Below are positions 49,487 through 58,654 of a DNA stretch of 64,000 nt, one piece after another. Where the stretch lies: positions 2,367,029 through 2,431,028 of the forward strand of contig JADGEX010000001.1 of NCBI GenBank assembly GCA_016744135.1, given 5' to 3'. Each line of letters starts with the position of its first letter. Position 1 is the stretch's first letter. The position numbers were made by a program, and so were the translations under genes. Source of the stretch: Pseudodesulfovibrio sp. (GTDB taxonomy: Bacteria > Desulfobacterota > Desulfovibrionia > Desulfovibrionales > Desulfovibrionaceae). Under the pieces are notes generated by a model, which was not told the DNA's origin, ran no database searches, and saw nothing but the letters and a program-made list of their open reading frames with translations.

Positions 49487-51394
49487 ATGGAAAAAACTAC
49501 TGAATCTGTTGAAGTCCCCGAAATGGACATGGAAATGAATTTCGCTGATGCTCTTGATGAGTATTTGAATTCCGATTTCGGAGATCTGGACGAAGGCACC
49601 ATCGTTTCTGGTGAAGTCGTCAAAGTCGACAAGGATTACGTGCTCGTTGACGTGAATTTCAAGTCCGAAGGACAAATTCCCGTTTCCGAGTTCACCGAAG
49701 CCGATGGCACTGTGACCATCGAAGTCGGTGAAAAGGTCGACGTTTTCGTCGCCCGCAAAAACGAAGCCGAAGGCACCATCTACTTGTCCCGTGACAAGGC
49801 CAAGCGGATGCAGCTTTTTGATAAACTGGAAGAGCTTCAGGAGAAGGACGGCGAAGTCGTCGGCCGCATCATCCGTCGCATCAAGGGCGGTTACACCGTC
49901 GACTTGGGTGGCGTTGAAGCATTCCTGCCTGGTTCCCATGTTGATCTCCGTCCGGTCCCCGACATGGACGCTCTGGTCAACCAGGAATTTGATTTCAAGA
50001 TCCTCAAGATCAACCGTCGCCGTTCCAACGTCATCGTTTCCCGCCGCGTACTGCTCGAAGAGCTGCGCAGTGAACAGCGTGACAAGTTGCTCGGTACCCT
50101 CGAAGAGGGCCAGGTTGTGGAAGGTAAGGTCAAGAACATCACCGAATACGGCGTGTTCATCGACCTCGGCGGCCTCGACGGTCTGCTTCACATCACTGAC
50201 ATGTCCTGGAAGCGCATCAAGCATCCTAAGGAAATGGTCAATCTGGGCGACGATCTCGAACTGAAGATTCTCAACTTCGACCGTGAAGGTCAGAAGGTCT
50301 CTCTCGGACTCAAGCAGCTCGTGCCTGATCCGTGGGAAAATATTGCTGAAAAGTACCCCGAGGATTCCCGTTTCAACGGTACCATCACCAACCTCGCTGA
50401 CTACGGCGCATTTGTTGAGTTGGAGAACGGCGTTGAAGGTCTGGTTCACATCTCTGAGATGTCCTGGACCCGCAAGCTCCGTCACCCCTCCCAGATGGTC
50501 AAAGTCGGCGACGAAGTGGAAGTTATCGTACTCGGCGTGGACCCGGAGAAGAAGCGTATCTCTCTCGGCATGAAGCAGATCTCCCCGAACCCGTGGGATG
50601 TCGTGGCTGAGAAGTACCCCGAGGGCACCGTCCTTGAGGGCGCAATCAAGAATATCACCGAATTCGGTGTGTTCATCGGCATCGAGGAAGGCATTGACGG
50701 CCTGATCCACGTTTCCGATATCTCTTGGACCAAGAAAATCCGTCACCCTTCGGAAGTTTACAAGTCCGGCGATTCCGTTCAGGCTAAAGTCCTCACCGTG
50801 GACAAGGAGAACGAGAAGTTCACCTTGGGCGTGAAGCAGCTGACCGAAGATCCCTGGTCTCATGTTCCTGCCAAGTACCCCGTGGGCCAGAAGGTCAACG
50901 GCACCGTCACCAACATCACTGACTTCGGTCTGTTTGTTGAGGTCGAGGAAGGTATTGAAGGTCTGGTTCACGTTTCCGAGATCAGCCGTAAAAAGATCAA
51001 GTCTCCCTCCGAGATGTTCAAGGAAGGCGACGTCATCGAAGCCAAGGTTATCCATGTGTCCGCTGATGAGCGCCGTCTCGGCCTGTCCATCAAGCAGACC
51101 AAGGAAGAGCCTGCACGCTCCGGCGGCGGCAAGTCCAAGTCCTTTGGCGGCGGCGGCATCGATGCCGGTTCCACCTTGGGCGACCTGCTCCGCGAGAAGC
51201 TGGAAGAAGCAGCTGGTGAAATCCCCATGGATGAGCCCGAAGCCGTTGTTGAGGAAGTGGTAGAAGCCGCTCCTGAAGCTCCGGTTGAAGAAGTTGTTGA
51301 AGCCGAAGCTCCGGTCGAAGAAGCCGTTGCTGAGGAAGCTGCTCCTGAAGAAGCTCCGGTTGAAGAAGCCGCTGCTGAAGAAGAAAGCAAGTAA
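49487..51394 (+). CDS. rpsA: 30S ribosomal protein S1
   Basis: 635 residues with six S1 (OB-fold) repeats, the last four showing the strong pattern NITEYGVFIDLGGLDGLLHITDMSW and variants at about 195, 285, 370 and 460. It binds mRNA upstream of start codons on the ribosome. The C-terminus adds an acidic tail of about 60 residues made of repeated VEEVVEA/APEEAPVEE units, longer than in E. coli S1. GGAGG lies 8 nt before the ATG. Highly expressed codon use is evident. A structured leader precedes it, and sppA follows 12 bp later. Confidence 0.97.
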   Translation: MEKTTESVEVPEMDMEMNFADALDEYLNSDFGDLDEGTIVSGEVVKVDKDYVLVDVNFKSEGQIPVSEFTEADGTVTIEVGEKVDVFVARKNEAEGTIYLSRDKAKRMQLFDKLEELQEKDGEVVGRIIRRIKGGYTVDLGGVEAFLPGSHVDLRPVPDMDALVNQEFDFKILKINRRRSNVIVSRRVLLEELRSEQRDKLLGTLEEGQVVEGKVKNITEYGVFIDLGGLDGLLHITDMSWKRIKHPKEMVNLGDDLELKILNFDREGQKVSLGLKQLVPDPWENIAEKYPEDSRFNGTITNLADYGAFVELENGVEGLVHISEMSWTRKLRHPSQMVKVGDEVEVIVLGVDPEKKRISLGMKQISPNPWDVVAEKYPEGTVLEGAIKNITEFGVFIGIEEGIDGLIHVSDISWTKKIRHPSEVYKSGDSVQAKVLTVDKENEKFTLGVKQLTEDPWSHVPAKYPVGQKVNGTVTNITDFGLFVEVEEGIEGLVHVSEISRKKIKSPSEMFKEGDVIEAKVIHVSADERRLGLSIKQTKEEPARSGGGKSKSFGGGGIDAGSTLGDLLREKLEEAAGEIPMDEPEAVVEEVVEAAPEAPVEEVVEAEAPVEEAVAEEAAPEEAPVEEAAAEEESK

Positions 51395-51406
51395 AGCGAG
51401 CCCATC

Positions 51407-52309
51407 ATGCGTATGGAAGAGACCAAAACTCGTTTCTCCCAGCGCCACCCCCTTCTTTTTGGGGTGATGATGATCATATTGGCCGTGGCCCTCATCTCGG
51501 GGGTCATGGCCTTTTTCCGTTCAATGGGGTGGACTCCCGGTTCATTCTCCATGTCCGGCGACAAGATTGGCGTTGTGCATGTGGAGGGGATGATTCTTGA
51601 TTCCACGGATGTAGTGTCTTGGATTCATTCTCTTGAGAAAGATGATTCTATCAAGGGTGTGCTTCTGCGCGTGAATTCGCCCGGTGGTGCGATTGCTCCA
51701 TCTCAGGAGATATATCAGGCCGTAACCGAGTTGAACGCGGTTAAGCCTGTGGTTGCATCGTATGGTTCGGTGGCTGCTTCTGGTGGGTATTACGCCTCGG
51801 TGCCGTCACGACTTATTTTTGCCAATCCAGGTTCCATTACCGCTTCCATTGGCGTCATGGCCGAATTCGTGACTGTTACCGAAGCCATGGAGAAGCTTGG
51901 TATCAAGCCTGAAGTGTTGACCACTGGTAAGTACAAGGCTGCCGGTACGCCTATGCGAGAGCTGTCGTATGAGCAGCGCGAGCAGATGCAGGGACTCATG
52001 ATGGATCTGCATGAGCAGTTTGTGGATGACGTGGCAGCAGCCCGTACCATGGACCGTGCGCGGGTTGCGGCTGTTGCTGATGGACGCGCTGTGTCTGGTC
52101 GGCAGGCGCTTGCGCTTGGGCTTATTGACCAGCTTGGTAGCATGTCGCAGGCAGTGGATCGGCTTAAAGAGTTATGCGAGATTGACGGTGAGGCTGTTGT
52201 TGTTGAAGGGCCGATTGAGGATGTTCCGTTGATTCAGGAAATTCTTGGAGCTATTCATTTTGATATTTCTTCCAGTTTGCCGCAGGGATGGACCTTTTCT
52301 TATAAATAG
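51407..52309 (+). CDS. sppA: Signal peptide peptidase SppA, short form
   Basis: 300 residues. An N-terminal transmembrane anchor (about 15-38, LLFGVMMIILAVALISGVMAFF) precedes the Clp/crotonase-fold serine protease: GVLLRVNSPGGAIAPSQEIY, the nucleophile Ser in SVAASGGYYAS (about 128), and the general-base Lys in TTGKYKAAGTP (about 180). It degrades leftover signal peptides in the inner membrane. It follows rpsA by 12 bp, so the two are probably cotranscribed. Confidence 0.95.
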   Translation: MRMEETKTRFSQRHPLLFGVMMIILAVALISGVMAFFRSMGWTPGSFSMSGDKIGVVHVEGMILDSTDVVSWIHSLEKDDSIKGVLLRVNSPGGAIAPSQEIYQAVTELNAVKPVVASYGSVAASGGYYASVPSRLIFANPGSITASIGVMAEFVTVTEAMEKLGIKPEVLTTGKYKAAGTPMRELSYEQREQMQGLMMDLHEQFVDDVAAARTMDRARVAAVADGRAVSGRQALALGLIDQLGSMSQAVDRLKELCEIDGEAVVVEGPIEDVPLIQEILGAIHFDISSSLPQGWTFSYK

Positions 52310-52328
52310 ATCGGCTTGAATTGAAGCA

Positions 52329-52348
52329 GTCGGGGTTTAAACCCCGAC
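52329..52348 (+). terminator. Palindromic terminator after sppA
   Basis: Twenty-base perfect palindrome GTCGGGGTTTAAACCCCGAC 20 nt after the sppA stop. It has no T-run directly after it, so termination is likely but not certain. Confidence 0.6.
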
Positions 52349-52410
52349 GGGAAATAAGAAGTAATGATGGTCGCTTTTGGGCGACTTTTTTTTGTGGGAT
52401 GCGCCTTCGG

Positions 52411-52446
52411 CGAGAGCCATTGTTGGGTGCTGAAGCACCCAAGACT
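52411..52446. repeat. GAGAGCC-type small hairpin repeat, copy B
   Basis: CGAGAGCCATTGTTGGGTGCTGAAGCACCCAAGACTTTCC region; the stem GGGTGCT/AGCACCC is perfect. Same frame of words (GAGAGC.. TTGTTGGG..hairpin..CCCAAG) as copies A and C. Confidence 0.7.
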
Positions 52447-52750
52447 TTCCATGCCCTGCGCGGGCGGCGGATTTTTTTGGCTGAGCCGCCCCAAAAAGAA
52501 TCAAAAAACTCGGCTTACTAGCTTGTCCGCCCCCATGATTGGCGGCAAGAATCTGATCCAATCGAGTCGGCTCCACCCTATCAAAAGCATAAGTTCAGCC
52601 TCTCACCTCATTTATCAGTTTAAGACAAATTATTTGACCCCCTAATAAGAGCCGCCTCCTTCGATTGGTCAGCTTCTAGGCCTCCAATCAAGGGCTGGGT
52701 TCCGTCTTTGTCTGATTGGGTGGAAGAAAGAATAAATCGTCTTCGGAGGG

Positions 52751-52785
52751 AGAGCGGTGTTGGGGTGCTGGAGCACCCCAAGGCC
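52751..52785. repeat. GAGAGCC-type small hairpin repeat, copy C
   Basis: AGAGCGGTGTTGGGGTGCTG then GAGCACCCCAAGGCCC; the stem TTGGGGTGCT/AGCACCCCAA is a perfect 10 bp. Copy B is 330 bp away on the same strand. Confidence 0.7.
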
Positions 52786-52945
52786 CTTTATGGATAACGA
52801 AGAGCTTGAAGTCAAAATGGGCATTTTATTGAAAACGAAGTTACAGTGATGGAAATGCAAAATTTTAAGTTATGTATTGTTATCGAAGCACCTAGAATCA
52901 AAAATGAGCACCAACAATGAGAACCTTCTTACAACGACGAACAAT

Positions 52946-53060
52946 TGATAGCGAACCTTAGAGCCTGTCCCGCGCGGCGAAGCGTAGCCCGACCGAGTCT
53001 GTATCACAGACAATCCTGTCGGGCAGTGAAGCCGCGTACAGGCTCTTGGGTCCGCTATCA
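52946..53060. repeat. 115-bp nested interrupted palindrome
   Basis: Five nested complementary blocks in exact order: TGATAGCG/CGCTATCA, AGAGCCTGT/ACAGGCTCT, CGCGGC/GCCGCG, GCCCGAC/GTCGGGC and GTCTGT/ACAGAC around an ATC loop. It would fold into one long rod-like hairpin on either strand. It is not adjacent to a stop codon and has no T-run, so a terminator is unlikely; a small structured RNA or a miniature mobile repeat fits better. Confidence 0.75.
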
Positions 53061-53240
53061 GGCTCACAACGAAAAGGCGTTTTTTGCCTCCTTTTTTTCG
53101 CCTCAAAAAAAGCAGGTCGCCTTAAAGGCGAAACCTTTGTAAAAAATACCGTTTGCATTTTCACTGCGGATGCACGCAACGCCCACCAAAAAAAGTAGTC
53201 CTTTCTTCTTCCCTCATCACGGCGGTTATACATATAAAAA

Positions 53241-53272
53241 AAGACGAATCAGCCAATAGGCGGATTCGTCTT
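53241..53272 (-). terminator. Terminator of the HDAC-like/hydantoinase operon
   Basis: AAGACGAATC/GATTCGTCTT stem with a nested GCC/GGC; a T-run follows on the minus strand (A-run 53235-53242). It lies about 50 nt past the stop at 53323. Confidence 0.8.
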
Positions 53273-53322
53273 CCATACAATTAAAACGAAGAATATCTTT
53301 TGAGCAAACGCGACTTTTTTTT

Positions 53323-54657
53323 TCAGAAACCGTACCTCAAATACTCTTTGTCCAACCGGTTAATCATCTGAATATACCGGTATGTTCCCTTCAACTGTGC
53401 TTCCTCGACAATTTGATACCCCTTACTCCGACAGGTCGGACAGGCATCGATAGGTATCTCTACGCCAAGACAGAGTGGCCCTGAATCGGCTCGTGTTTCG
53501 ACCTTGAACAGCCCACGACATGAGTCGCAAACAGAGACTGTCTCCTGCTGCACCTCATTGATGCCATCGGTATCGTAATAAATTTGTTTGGGCCGGATAA
53601 AGGTGTCACCTGAAACAACTCCCTGTTTGCCATCCCCTTTGGCATCAAATGGCGGGGGATTGAAATATAGCTTGGGCAACTGTTTACACAGCTCTTCAAT
53701 GTAGGCCGTGGTTTGTGCGTCCTGTGCGATCATTTCGGCATTATAATTCGGTTCCTTGACGTGGGAATAATCAACTCCCGCCATGGCCAGACAGATACCG
53801 AGGTTGATATAGGGCAATGCGCCTTGGATGGAATAGCCGCCTTCCAGCACTGCAATATCCGGTTTGAGCATCTCGTTGAGGGTCGCATACCCTTTGGCTG
53901 AGAAGTTCATGTTGGTGATCGGGTCCGAAAAATGGTTGTCCTGTCCAGCGGAATTGATGATCAGGTCCGGCTTAAAATCGTCGAGAATGGGCATGACGAT
54001 CCGTTCCATTGCCATAAGGAATCCCTCATCCGAAGTATTGGGCGGCAGTGGAATGTTGAGCGTTTTGCCCATGGCGTTGGGGCCGCCAAGCTCCTGCGGA
54101 AAGCCGGAACCGGGGTACAGGGTTCGGCCGTCCTGATGAATGGATATGAATAACGTATCCGGGTCGTGCCAGTAGACGTCCTGTGTGCCGTCACCGTGAT
54201 GGCAGTCCGTGTCGATAATAGCGACTTTTTTCCGGCCATATTTTTCGCGGATGTGCTCGATCATCACCGCTTCGATGTTGATGGTGCAGAACCCGCGAGA
54301 ACCATGCACGACTTTCATGGCGTGGTGCCCCGGAGGTCGGACCATGGCGAATGCGCAGTCTCGCTCGCCTTCCATGACCAAATCAGCGGCTTTCATGGCT
54401 CCACCTGCCGAAATAAGGTGCGACCGGGTTGCCACGCTTGAGACTTCTGGGAAGCAGAAATGGACGCGTTCAACGTCCTCAATGGCCGCCACATCGGGTT
54501 TATATTCACGCACACCTTCGATGTCGAAGATGCCTTCTTCACGCAGTTGATCTTGTGTGTAGAGCAACCGTTCCTGTCGTTCAGGGTGGGTCGGAGAAAT
54601 TGCCCAGTCAAATGCCGGGAAAAAGATGATGCCGAGGCGGTTATTTGATTTGAGCAT
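53323..54657 (-). CDS. Histone deacetylase family (acetylpolyamine amidohydrolase-like) protein with C-terminal zinc ribbon
   Basis: 444 residues from ATG 54657 (GGGGAGGAAA SD). Arginase/deacetylase fold with catalytic motifs RPPGHHAM, DTDCHHGDGTQ (metal Asp and His), the DGRTLYPGSG loop and EGGYSIQGALP. The C-terminus carries two CxxC pairs (VCDSCRGLF and ACPTCRSKG), a zinc ribbon not usual in this family. It starts 2 nt after the hydantoinase stop, so the pair is an operon. The substrate may be an acetylated polyamine or another acyl-amide. Confidence 0.88.
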   Translation of the reverse strand: MLKSNNRLGIIFFPAFDWAISPTHPERQERLLYTQDQLREEGIFDIEGVREYKPDVAAIEDVERVHFCFPEVSSVATRSHLISAGGAMKAADLVMEGERDCAFAMVRPPGHHAMKVVHGSRGFCTINIEAVMIEHIREKYGRKKVAIIDTDCHHGDGTQDVYWHDPDTLFISIHQDGRTLYPGSGFPQELGGPNAMGKTLNIPLPPNTSDEGFLMAMERIVMPILDDFKPDLIINSAGQDNHFSDPITNMNFSAKGYATLNEMLKPDIAVLEGGYSIQGALPYINLGICLAMAGVDYSHVKEPNYNAEMIAQDAQTTAYIEELCKQLPKLYFNPPPFDAKGDGKQGVVSGDTFIRPKQIYYDTDGINEVQQETVSVCDSCRGLFKVETRADSGPLCLGVEIPIDACPTCRSKGYQIVEEAQLKGTYRYIQMINRLDKEYLRYGF

Positions 54658-54659
54658 GA

Positions 54660-56363
54660 TTATTTCCTCCCCGCGAAGGTTTTGACCACGCCGGGTCTGA
54701 CTTGACACTTCACGCGTATATTTTTGCCAACCTGCTCGTAGCCTTCAACCATGTTGAAGCTGGAGGTGTGGGTGATCTGTGCATCTTCCGGCTGGAGAAA
54801 AACGCCCATGGAATCGAGTTGCATACTTAGTTGATTGACCGCGTCTTTTTCTGCATCCGACTGGTCGTAACTGGTGGGGACGTTCTCGCGGTATGACAGA
54901 GTCGGTATGAACATCACATGCCGTTGGGTGTCGGCGAAAAGCTCTAATTCCCATGTCGTACGGGTGAGAGCTGCGCCGATGGCATTGGCGACATCATAAT
55001 TTTCCGGCACTTCAGTGGAAAGCTGGAACCGTTGAAACATTTCCATTTTCATGGCTTTTGCCGGGCCACCCATGAGATAGATTTTTTTTGGCACGACTTT
55101 CTTGGCGTCGAGCAGTTCGTGAATGGTGTAGACCGGTTTGGAGTTGATTTCGTCGATCAGTCCGCGTGTGGCCGAGTGAATAGCATCTGCTGCATACGCC
55201 ACGGCTTTTTTAGCCAGAGTGTCAGCTGGGATGGAATGACGATCTGCGTATGTTGCCATGGCCTTTTTTGAAGCTGCAACATCACCGACTTCGGCAATAC
55301 CCGTGCAGTTGAGGGCGTCGGTCAACGTGACCTGTTCACCTCCCATGCAGACGGACGGGCCGAGTCTGGTCGGTCCAACACGGACATTGTCCCCGACGAT
55401 GGAGATGGCTGAGTCTCCACCGATACCGATGGAGTGGACCTTGAGGGCGGTGACAAGGGTGGGGTGAGAGCCGATGGAAATGCCTTCGCGCTCGATGAGA
55501 GGTGCTCCGTCGGCAAAGACCGCGATGTCCGTAGTGGTCCCACCGATATCGAGAATTACTGAATCATGGAAGATGTCTGTGAGAGCAATGATGCCCATAA
55601 CTGAAGCCGCAGGCCCGGAAAAAATAGACTGTACAGGCATGGTGCGTGACTGGCTCAACGGCATGGTGCCGCCATCCGCTTTGAGGATGTTGACCTTGAC
55701 GTGACTTAGCCCCATGTCGGCCAGCGCTTTTTCCACGGCGGTGGCGAAATCGTTGTACAGACGCCAGACCGCACAGTTGAAATAGGCCGTGGCAACCCGG
55801 CGCGGGAAGTTGAGTGCGCCGCCGAGCTGGTGTCCGAGGGTGACAAAGTCGGCATGGTCGCACACATCTATATCTTTGCAATTGCAGACCATGCGGCGGA
55901 TGAAATTTTCATGACGCGGGTTGCGGGTGGAAAATTTCCCCACTGATGCAAAGACCCTAACTCCGTTGTCACGGCATGAATCAATGGCCTTTGACAACTG
56001 ACGGTTGGACAGGGCTCGAACTTCGTTGCCGCGATGATCAATGGAGCCGTCAATGACATGGAAATCTTTGCACGGCATGAAATTGTGCGGGTCGATGCCT
56101 GGTCCGGACGTGACAATAACGCCAACGTCTTCTGTCTTGCCTTGAACTATGGCATTGGTGGACAGGGTGGTGGACAGGTTGAGTTGCGATACCGATGCCT
56201 TGCCGATACTCGCGAGTATTGTTTCCAAAGCCTCTGTAACCGAGGACAGTAGGTCCTCGTGACGGGTGGGAACCTTGCAGGATGCAACGACCTGCATTCC
56301 CTGACTCAGGTCCATGGCCACTGCATCGGTATGGGTACCGCCGACGTCGATTCCTAACAGCAT
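54660..56363 (-). CDS. Hydantoinase/oxoprolinase family protein
   Basis: 567 residues of the HyuA-type ATPase fold. It starts MLLGIDVGGTHTDAV (phosphate 1), has NLSTTLSTNAIVQGK, the glycine-rich phosphate 2 motif VILDIGGTTTDIAVF, and GIGGDSAI. Such enzymes hydrolyse lactam rings in hydantoins or 5-oxoproline with ATP. It lacks an adjacent HyuB subunit; instead it is followed directly by an HDAC-like amidohydrolase, suggesting a two-step amide/lactam degradation route (inference). Confidence 0.88.
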   Translation of the reverse strand: MLLGIDVGGTHTDAVAMDLSQGMQVVASCKVPTRHEDLLSSVTEALETILASIGKASVSQLNLSTTLSTNAIVQGKTEDVGVIVTSGPGIDPHNFMPCKDFHVIDGSIDHRGNEVRALSNRQLSKAIDSCRDNGVRVFASVGKFSTRNPRHENFIRRMVCNCKDIDVCDHADFVTLGHQLGGALNFPRRVATAYFNCAVWRLYNDFATAVEKALADMGLSHVKVNILKADGGTMPLSQSRTMPVQSIFSGPAASVMGIIALTDIFHDSVILDIGGTTTDIAVFADGAPLIEREGISIGSHPTLVTALKVHSIGIGGDSAISIVGDNVRVGPTRLGPSVCMGGEQVTLTDALNCTGIAEVGDVAASKKAMATYADRHSIPADTLAKKAVAYAADAIHSATRGLIDEINSKPVYTIHELLDAKKVVPKKIYLMGGPAKAMKMEMFQRFQLSTEVPENYDVANAIGAALTRTTWELELFADTQRHVMFIPTLSYRENVPTSYDQSDAEKDAVNQLSMQLDSMGVFLQPEDAQITHTSSFNMVEGYEQVGKNIRVKCQVRPGVVKTFAGRK

Positions 56364-56558
56364 CTTGTCTCCTGAAATTTTTCAAGCATGGGCTGGATTT
56401 AGCACTCCATGCGCCAAAGGCGCAACCGTGGAATCGGTCAGTGGTCGAAATCGGCAGAGGAGTGGTCTTCATGTTTGCCTTATGCCGTCATGTTCGTGTA
56501 GCGTGCGGAAGTTCACAACAACGAGACCCCCGCCAGAAGCGAGGGGAGGAGATTATAC

Positions 56559-57419
56559 ATGAGCAAGATTTTCATAGCAGGTGGCGCCGGACTCCTTGGA
56601 ACAGCTTTGATTGAATCCCTTAATGGGAAAGCCGAAGTGGTCGCAGGCGTGCATTCCGCGGAAAAGGGTGAGGCCGTGACAAAAGAGGGTGTCGAAGCCC
56701 GTGTTTTTGACTTTAAGGATGTCGATTCCATCATTCAGGCCATGGCCGGTTGTGACCGCATGTTCTTGTCAATTCCCTTGCAGGAAAAACTGACTCGTTA
56801 TGGTCATCTGTCTGTAGAAGCAGCCAAGAAAGCGGGGATTGAATATATTGTCCGTTCGTCCGGGTATGCCGCTTCTTCTGATGCTCACTGGCGACTTGGC
56901 CGTGAGCATGGCATGGTCGACCAGTTTGTTGAAGATTCAAAAATTACCTACACCGTGCTTCGTCCCAACTCTTTTATGCAGTGTTTCGTTGGTCCCTACG
57001 TCGAGATGATCAAGGCAGGTGTCATTGCTCTGCCAGAAGAAGATGCAGCCGTCAGTTATATCGATGTGAAAGACATTGCGGACTGTGCTGCCCGACTGTT
57101 GCTGGACAACGCTGGTTTTGAGAATAGTTTTTATGCGCTGACCGGCCCTGAGGGGCTGACGTTGTCTCAGGTGGCCGAGAAGATTGCAGCAGCCAGCGGA
57201 CGCGAGGTGACCTATACTCCGGCAGCCGAAGAGGCCTTTATTGCCGCCCTGCAAGATAAAGGCGTGCCTCAGTGGAATATCGATATGCTTGTCAGCCTGA
57301 CCCGTGTGATTAAACTTGGTATGGCTGGCAATGTGACCAAGGCTGTGGAATACCTGACCGGGACATCTGCACGGACTTTTGATGATTTCGTCGTAGAGAA
57401 CGCTTCAGCCTGGAAGTAA
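56559..57419 (+). CDS. NmrA-like NAD(P)-binding Rossmann protein
   Basis: 286 residues. Extended/atypical SDR with the N-terminal IFIAGGAGLLGTALIESL nucleotide-binding motif, FDFKDVDSIIQAMAGCDRMF, then RSSGYAASSDAHWRLGREH and VLRPNSFMQ. The usual YxxxK catalytic pair is absent, which is typical of NmrA-like redox sensors and quinone reductase-like proteins. The gene is divergent from the hydantoinase operon and 5 bp upstream of an HD-GYP gene. Confidence 0.86.
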   Translation: MSKIFIAGGAGLLGTALIESLNGKAEVVAGVHSAEKGEAVTKEGVEARVFDFKDVDSIIQAMAGCDRMFLSIPLQEKLTRYGHLSVEAAKKAGIEYIVRSSGYAASSDAHWRLGREHGMVDQFVEDSKITYTVLRPNSFMQCFVGPYVEMIKAGVIALPEEDAAVSYIDVKDIADCAARLLLDNAGFENSFYALTGPEGLTLSQVAEKIAAASGREVTYTPAAEEAFIAALQDKGVPQWNIDMLVSLTRVIKLGMAGNVTKAVEYLTGTSARTFDDFVVENASAWK

Positions 57420-57424
57420 TATTT

Positions 57425-58198
57425 ATGGCGTCGCTCAAGGGGCAGGAAGAACTGTTGCGGATTATCCGCAAAATATCCGCCGGAAACTACAGTGACGAGA
57501 TACTGAATTTGACCGGCCCTGAGTGTGCGCCGGAAATTCAGGAATTGGCCGAGGCCGTGGGGCTGATGATGGTCAAGATTGAGGCCAGGGAAGACCGGTT
57601 GGAGCAGCTTCTCGCCAAGATTCGACGCGATATGGTGAACACTGTGACTGCGGTTGTTCATGCCCTTGGTGCGCGGGATTCCTATTCCGAAGGACACGGT
57701 GAACGGGTGGGCGTTTATGCCAGACGCCTTGCTCAACGAGTCGGTTTGTCCAATGGCGAAGTGGAACGTATTCGTATTGCCGGAACTCTTCATGATATCG
57801 GCAAAATTGGTTTCAGCGATCAAATTTTTGCGAGCGGTGATACTCCTTTGTCTCAAGATATGATTGAGGAGATTCACAAGCACCCGGAGTGGGGACGGGA
57901 TATCCTCAAAAATCTCGATTTTCTCGGTCCTGCGCTGGAGTACATCTATGCTCACCATGAACATATGGACGGCAAGGGATACCCGCGAGGACTCAAGGGT
58001 GAAGCTATCCCGTTTGGGGCACGTATTATCAGTGTCGTGGATTATTTTGATGCCATGACCACGGACCGATCCTATCAAAAGGGCAAACCCACGAAAGAAG
58101 CTGTTGAAATCTTACGCAGTCTGGCCGGTTCAACACTTGATGCTGACCTAGTGGAAGCGTTCATTATTGAAATCGAAGCCAATGGGCTGGCCGGTTAG
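57425..58198 (+). CDS. HD-GYP domain phosphodiesterase-like protein
   Basis: 257 residues. A short N-terminal helical part (about 1-70, HAMP-like) leads to an HD-GYP domain: RDSYSEGHGERVGVYARRLA, the metal HD in LHDIGKIG, HPEWGRDIL, HHEHMDGKGYPRG (HE...GYP) and ARIISVVDYFDAMTTDR. The family hydrolyses cyclic di-GMP. It has no receiver or membrane domain, so the input is not clear. It starts 5 bp after the NmrA-like gene and is likely cotranscribed with it. Confidence 0.93.
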   Translation: MASLKGQEELLRIIRKISAGNYSDEILNLTGPECAPEIQELAEAVGLMMVKIEAREDRLEQLLAKIRRDMVNTVTAVVHALGARDSYSEGHGERVGVYARRLAQRVGLSNGEVERIRIAGTLHDIGKIGFSDQIFASGDTPLSQDMIEEIHKHPEWGRDILKNLDFLGPALEYIYAHHEHMDGKGYPRGLKGEAIPFGARIISVVDYFDAMTTDRSYQKGKPTKEAVEILRSLAGSTLDADLVEAFIIEIEANGLAG

Positions 58199-58264
58199 CG
58201 GCAAGATCGTACAAGATCAACAGATTTTCATTCTATATTTTCTTTCGAAATCGAAGGAGAAATC

Positions 58265-58654
58265 ATGAATAATATTTTCACAGCATTGGATTCTGGCCGA
58301 ATGATCTGTCTTAACACCGAGGTTGATGCCGGCTCACTCAAGTGGAATCCACATCCGACTTTTGCCGGGGTGGCAATGAAGCACTTGATGACTGGCAAAG
58401 AGACGGGTGGGAAGTTCAGTATGCATTTGGTGCGCCTTGAGCCTTGTGCCGAAATAGGCGATCATGTTCACGAAAAGAACTGGGAACTGCACGAAGTCGC
58501 TGATGGGAGCGGGGTGTGCCTGCTTGATGGTCAGCGTGTGAAATATGAGCCAGGTGTGGCTGCGGTTATGCCGGAAAACGTATCCCACAGTGTACAGGCC
58601 GGTGAAGCGGGGCTGTGTCTTTTGGCCAAGTTTATACCAGCTTTGATGGAATAA
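58265..58654 (+). CDS. Cupin-domain protein
   Basis: 129 residues, a single beta-barrel cupin with the metal-binding box EIGDHVHEKNWELHEVADGSG and the second motif VMPENVSHSVQAGEAG. The stop overlaps the start of the AraC-type regulator (TAATG), so the two are translated together. It may bind the small molecule the regulator senses. AAGGAG precedes the ATG. Confidence 0.87.
   Translation: MNNIFTALDSGRMICLNTEVDAGSLKWNPHPTFAGVAMKHLMTGKETGGKFSMHLVRLEPCAEIGDHVHEKNWELHEVADGSGVCLLDGQRVKYEPGVAAVMPENVSHSVQAGEAGLCLLAKFIPALME

Larger units (their letters stand above)
52310..53240. other. Repeat-rich non-coding kilobase between sppA and the HDAC-like gene
   Basis: No gene I can support on either strand. 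It contains a 20-bp perfect palindrome after sppA (52329-52348), two GAGAGCC-type hairpin repeats (52411-52446, 52751-52785), a GGCGG/CCGCC pairing near 52470-52492 and a 115-bp interrupted palindrome (52946-53060). The many short frames across it show low-complexity or repeat-derived sequence. Confidence 0.6.

Noticed and set aside
49301-51448. 715-codon open frame on the minus strand opposite rpsA
   Set aside because: It is the antisense shadow of highly biased rpsA codons; it has repetitive Phe/Gly/Asp composition, no SD and no family resemblance.
52360-52860. Several short overlapping genes in the repeat-rich kilobase after sppA
   Set aside because: They read through hairpin repeats in multiple frames on both strands; no SD or conserved motif.
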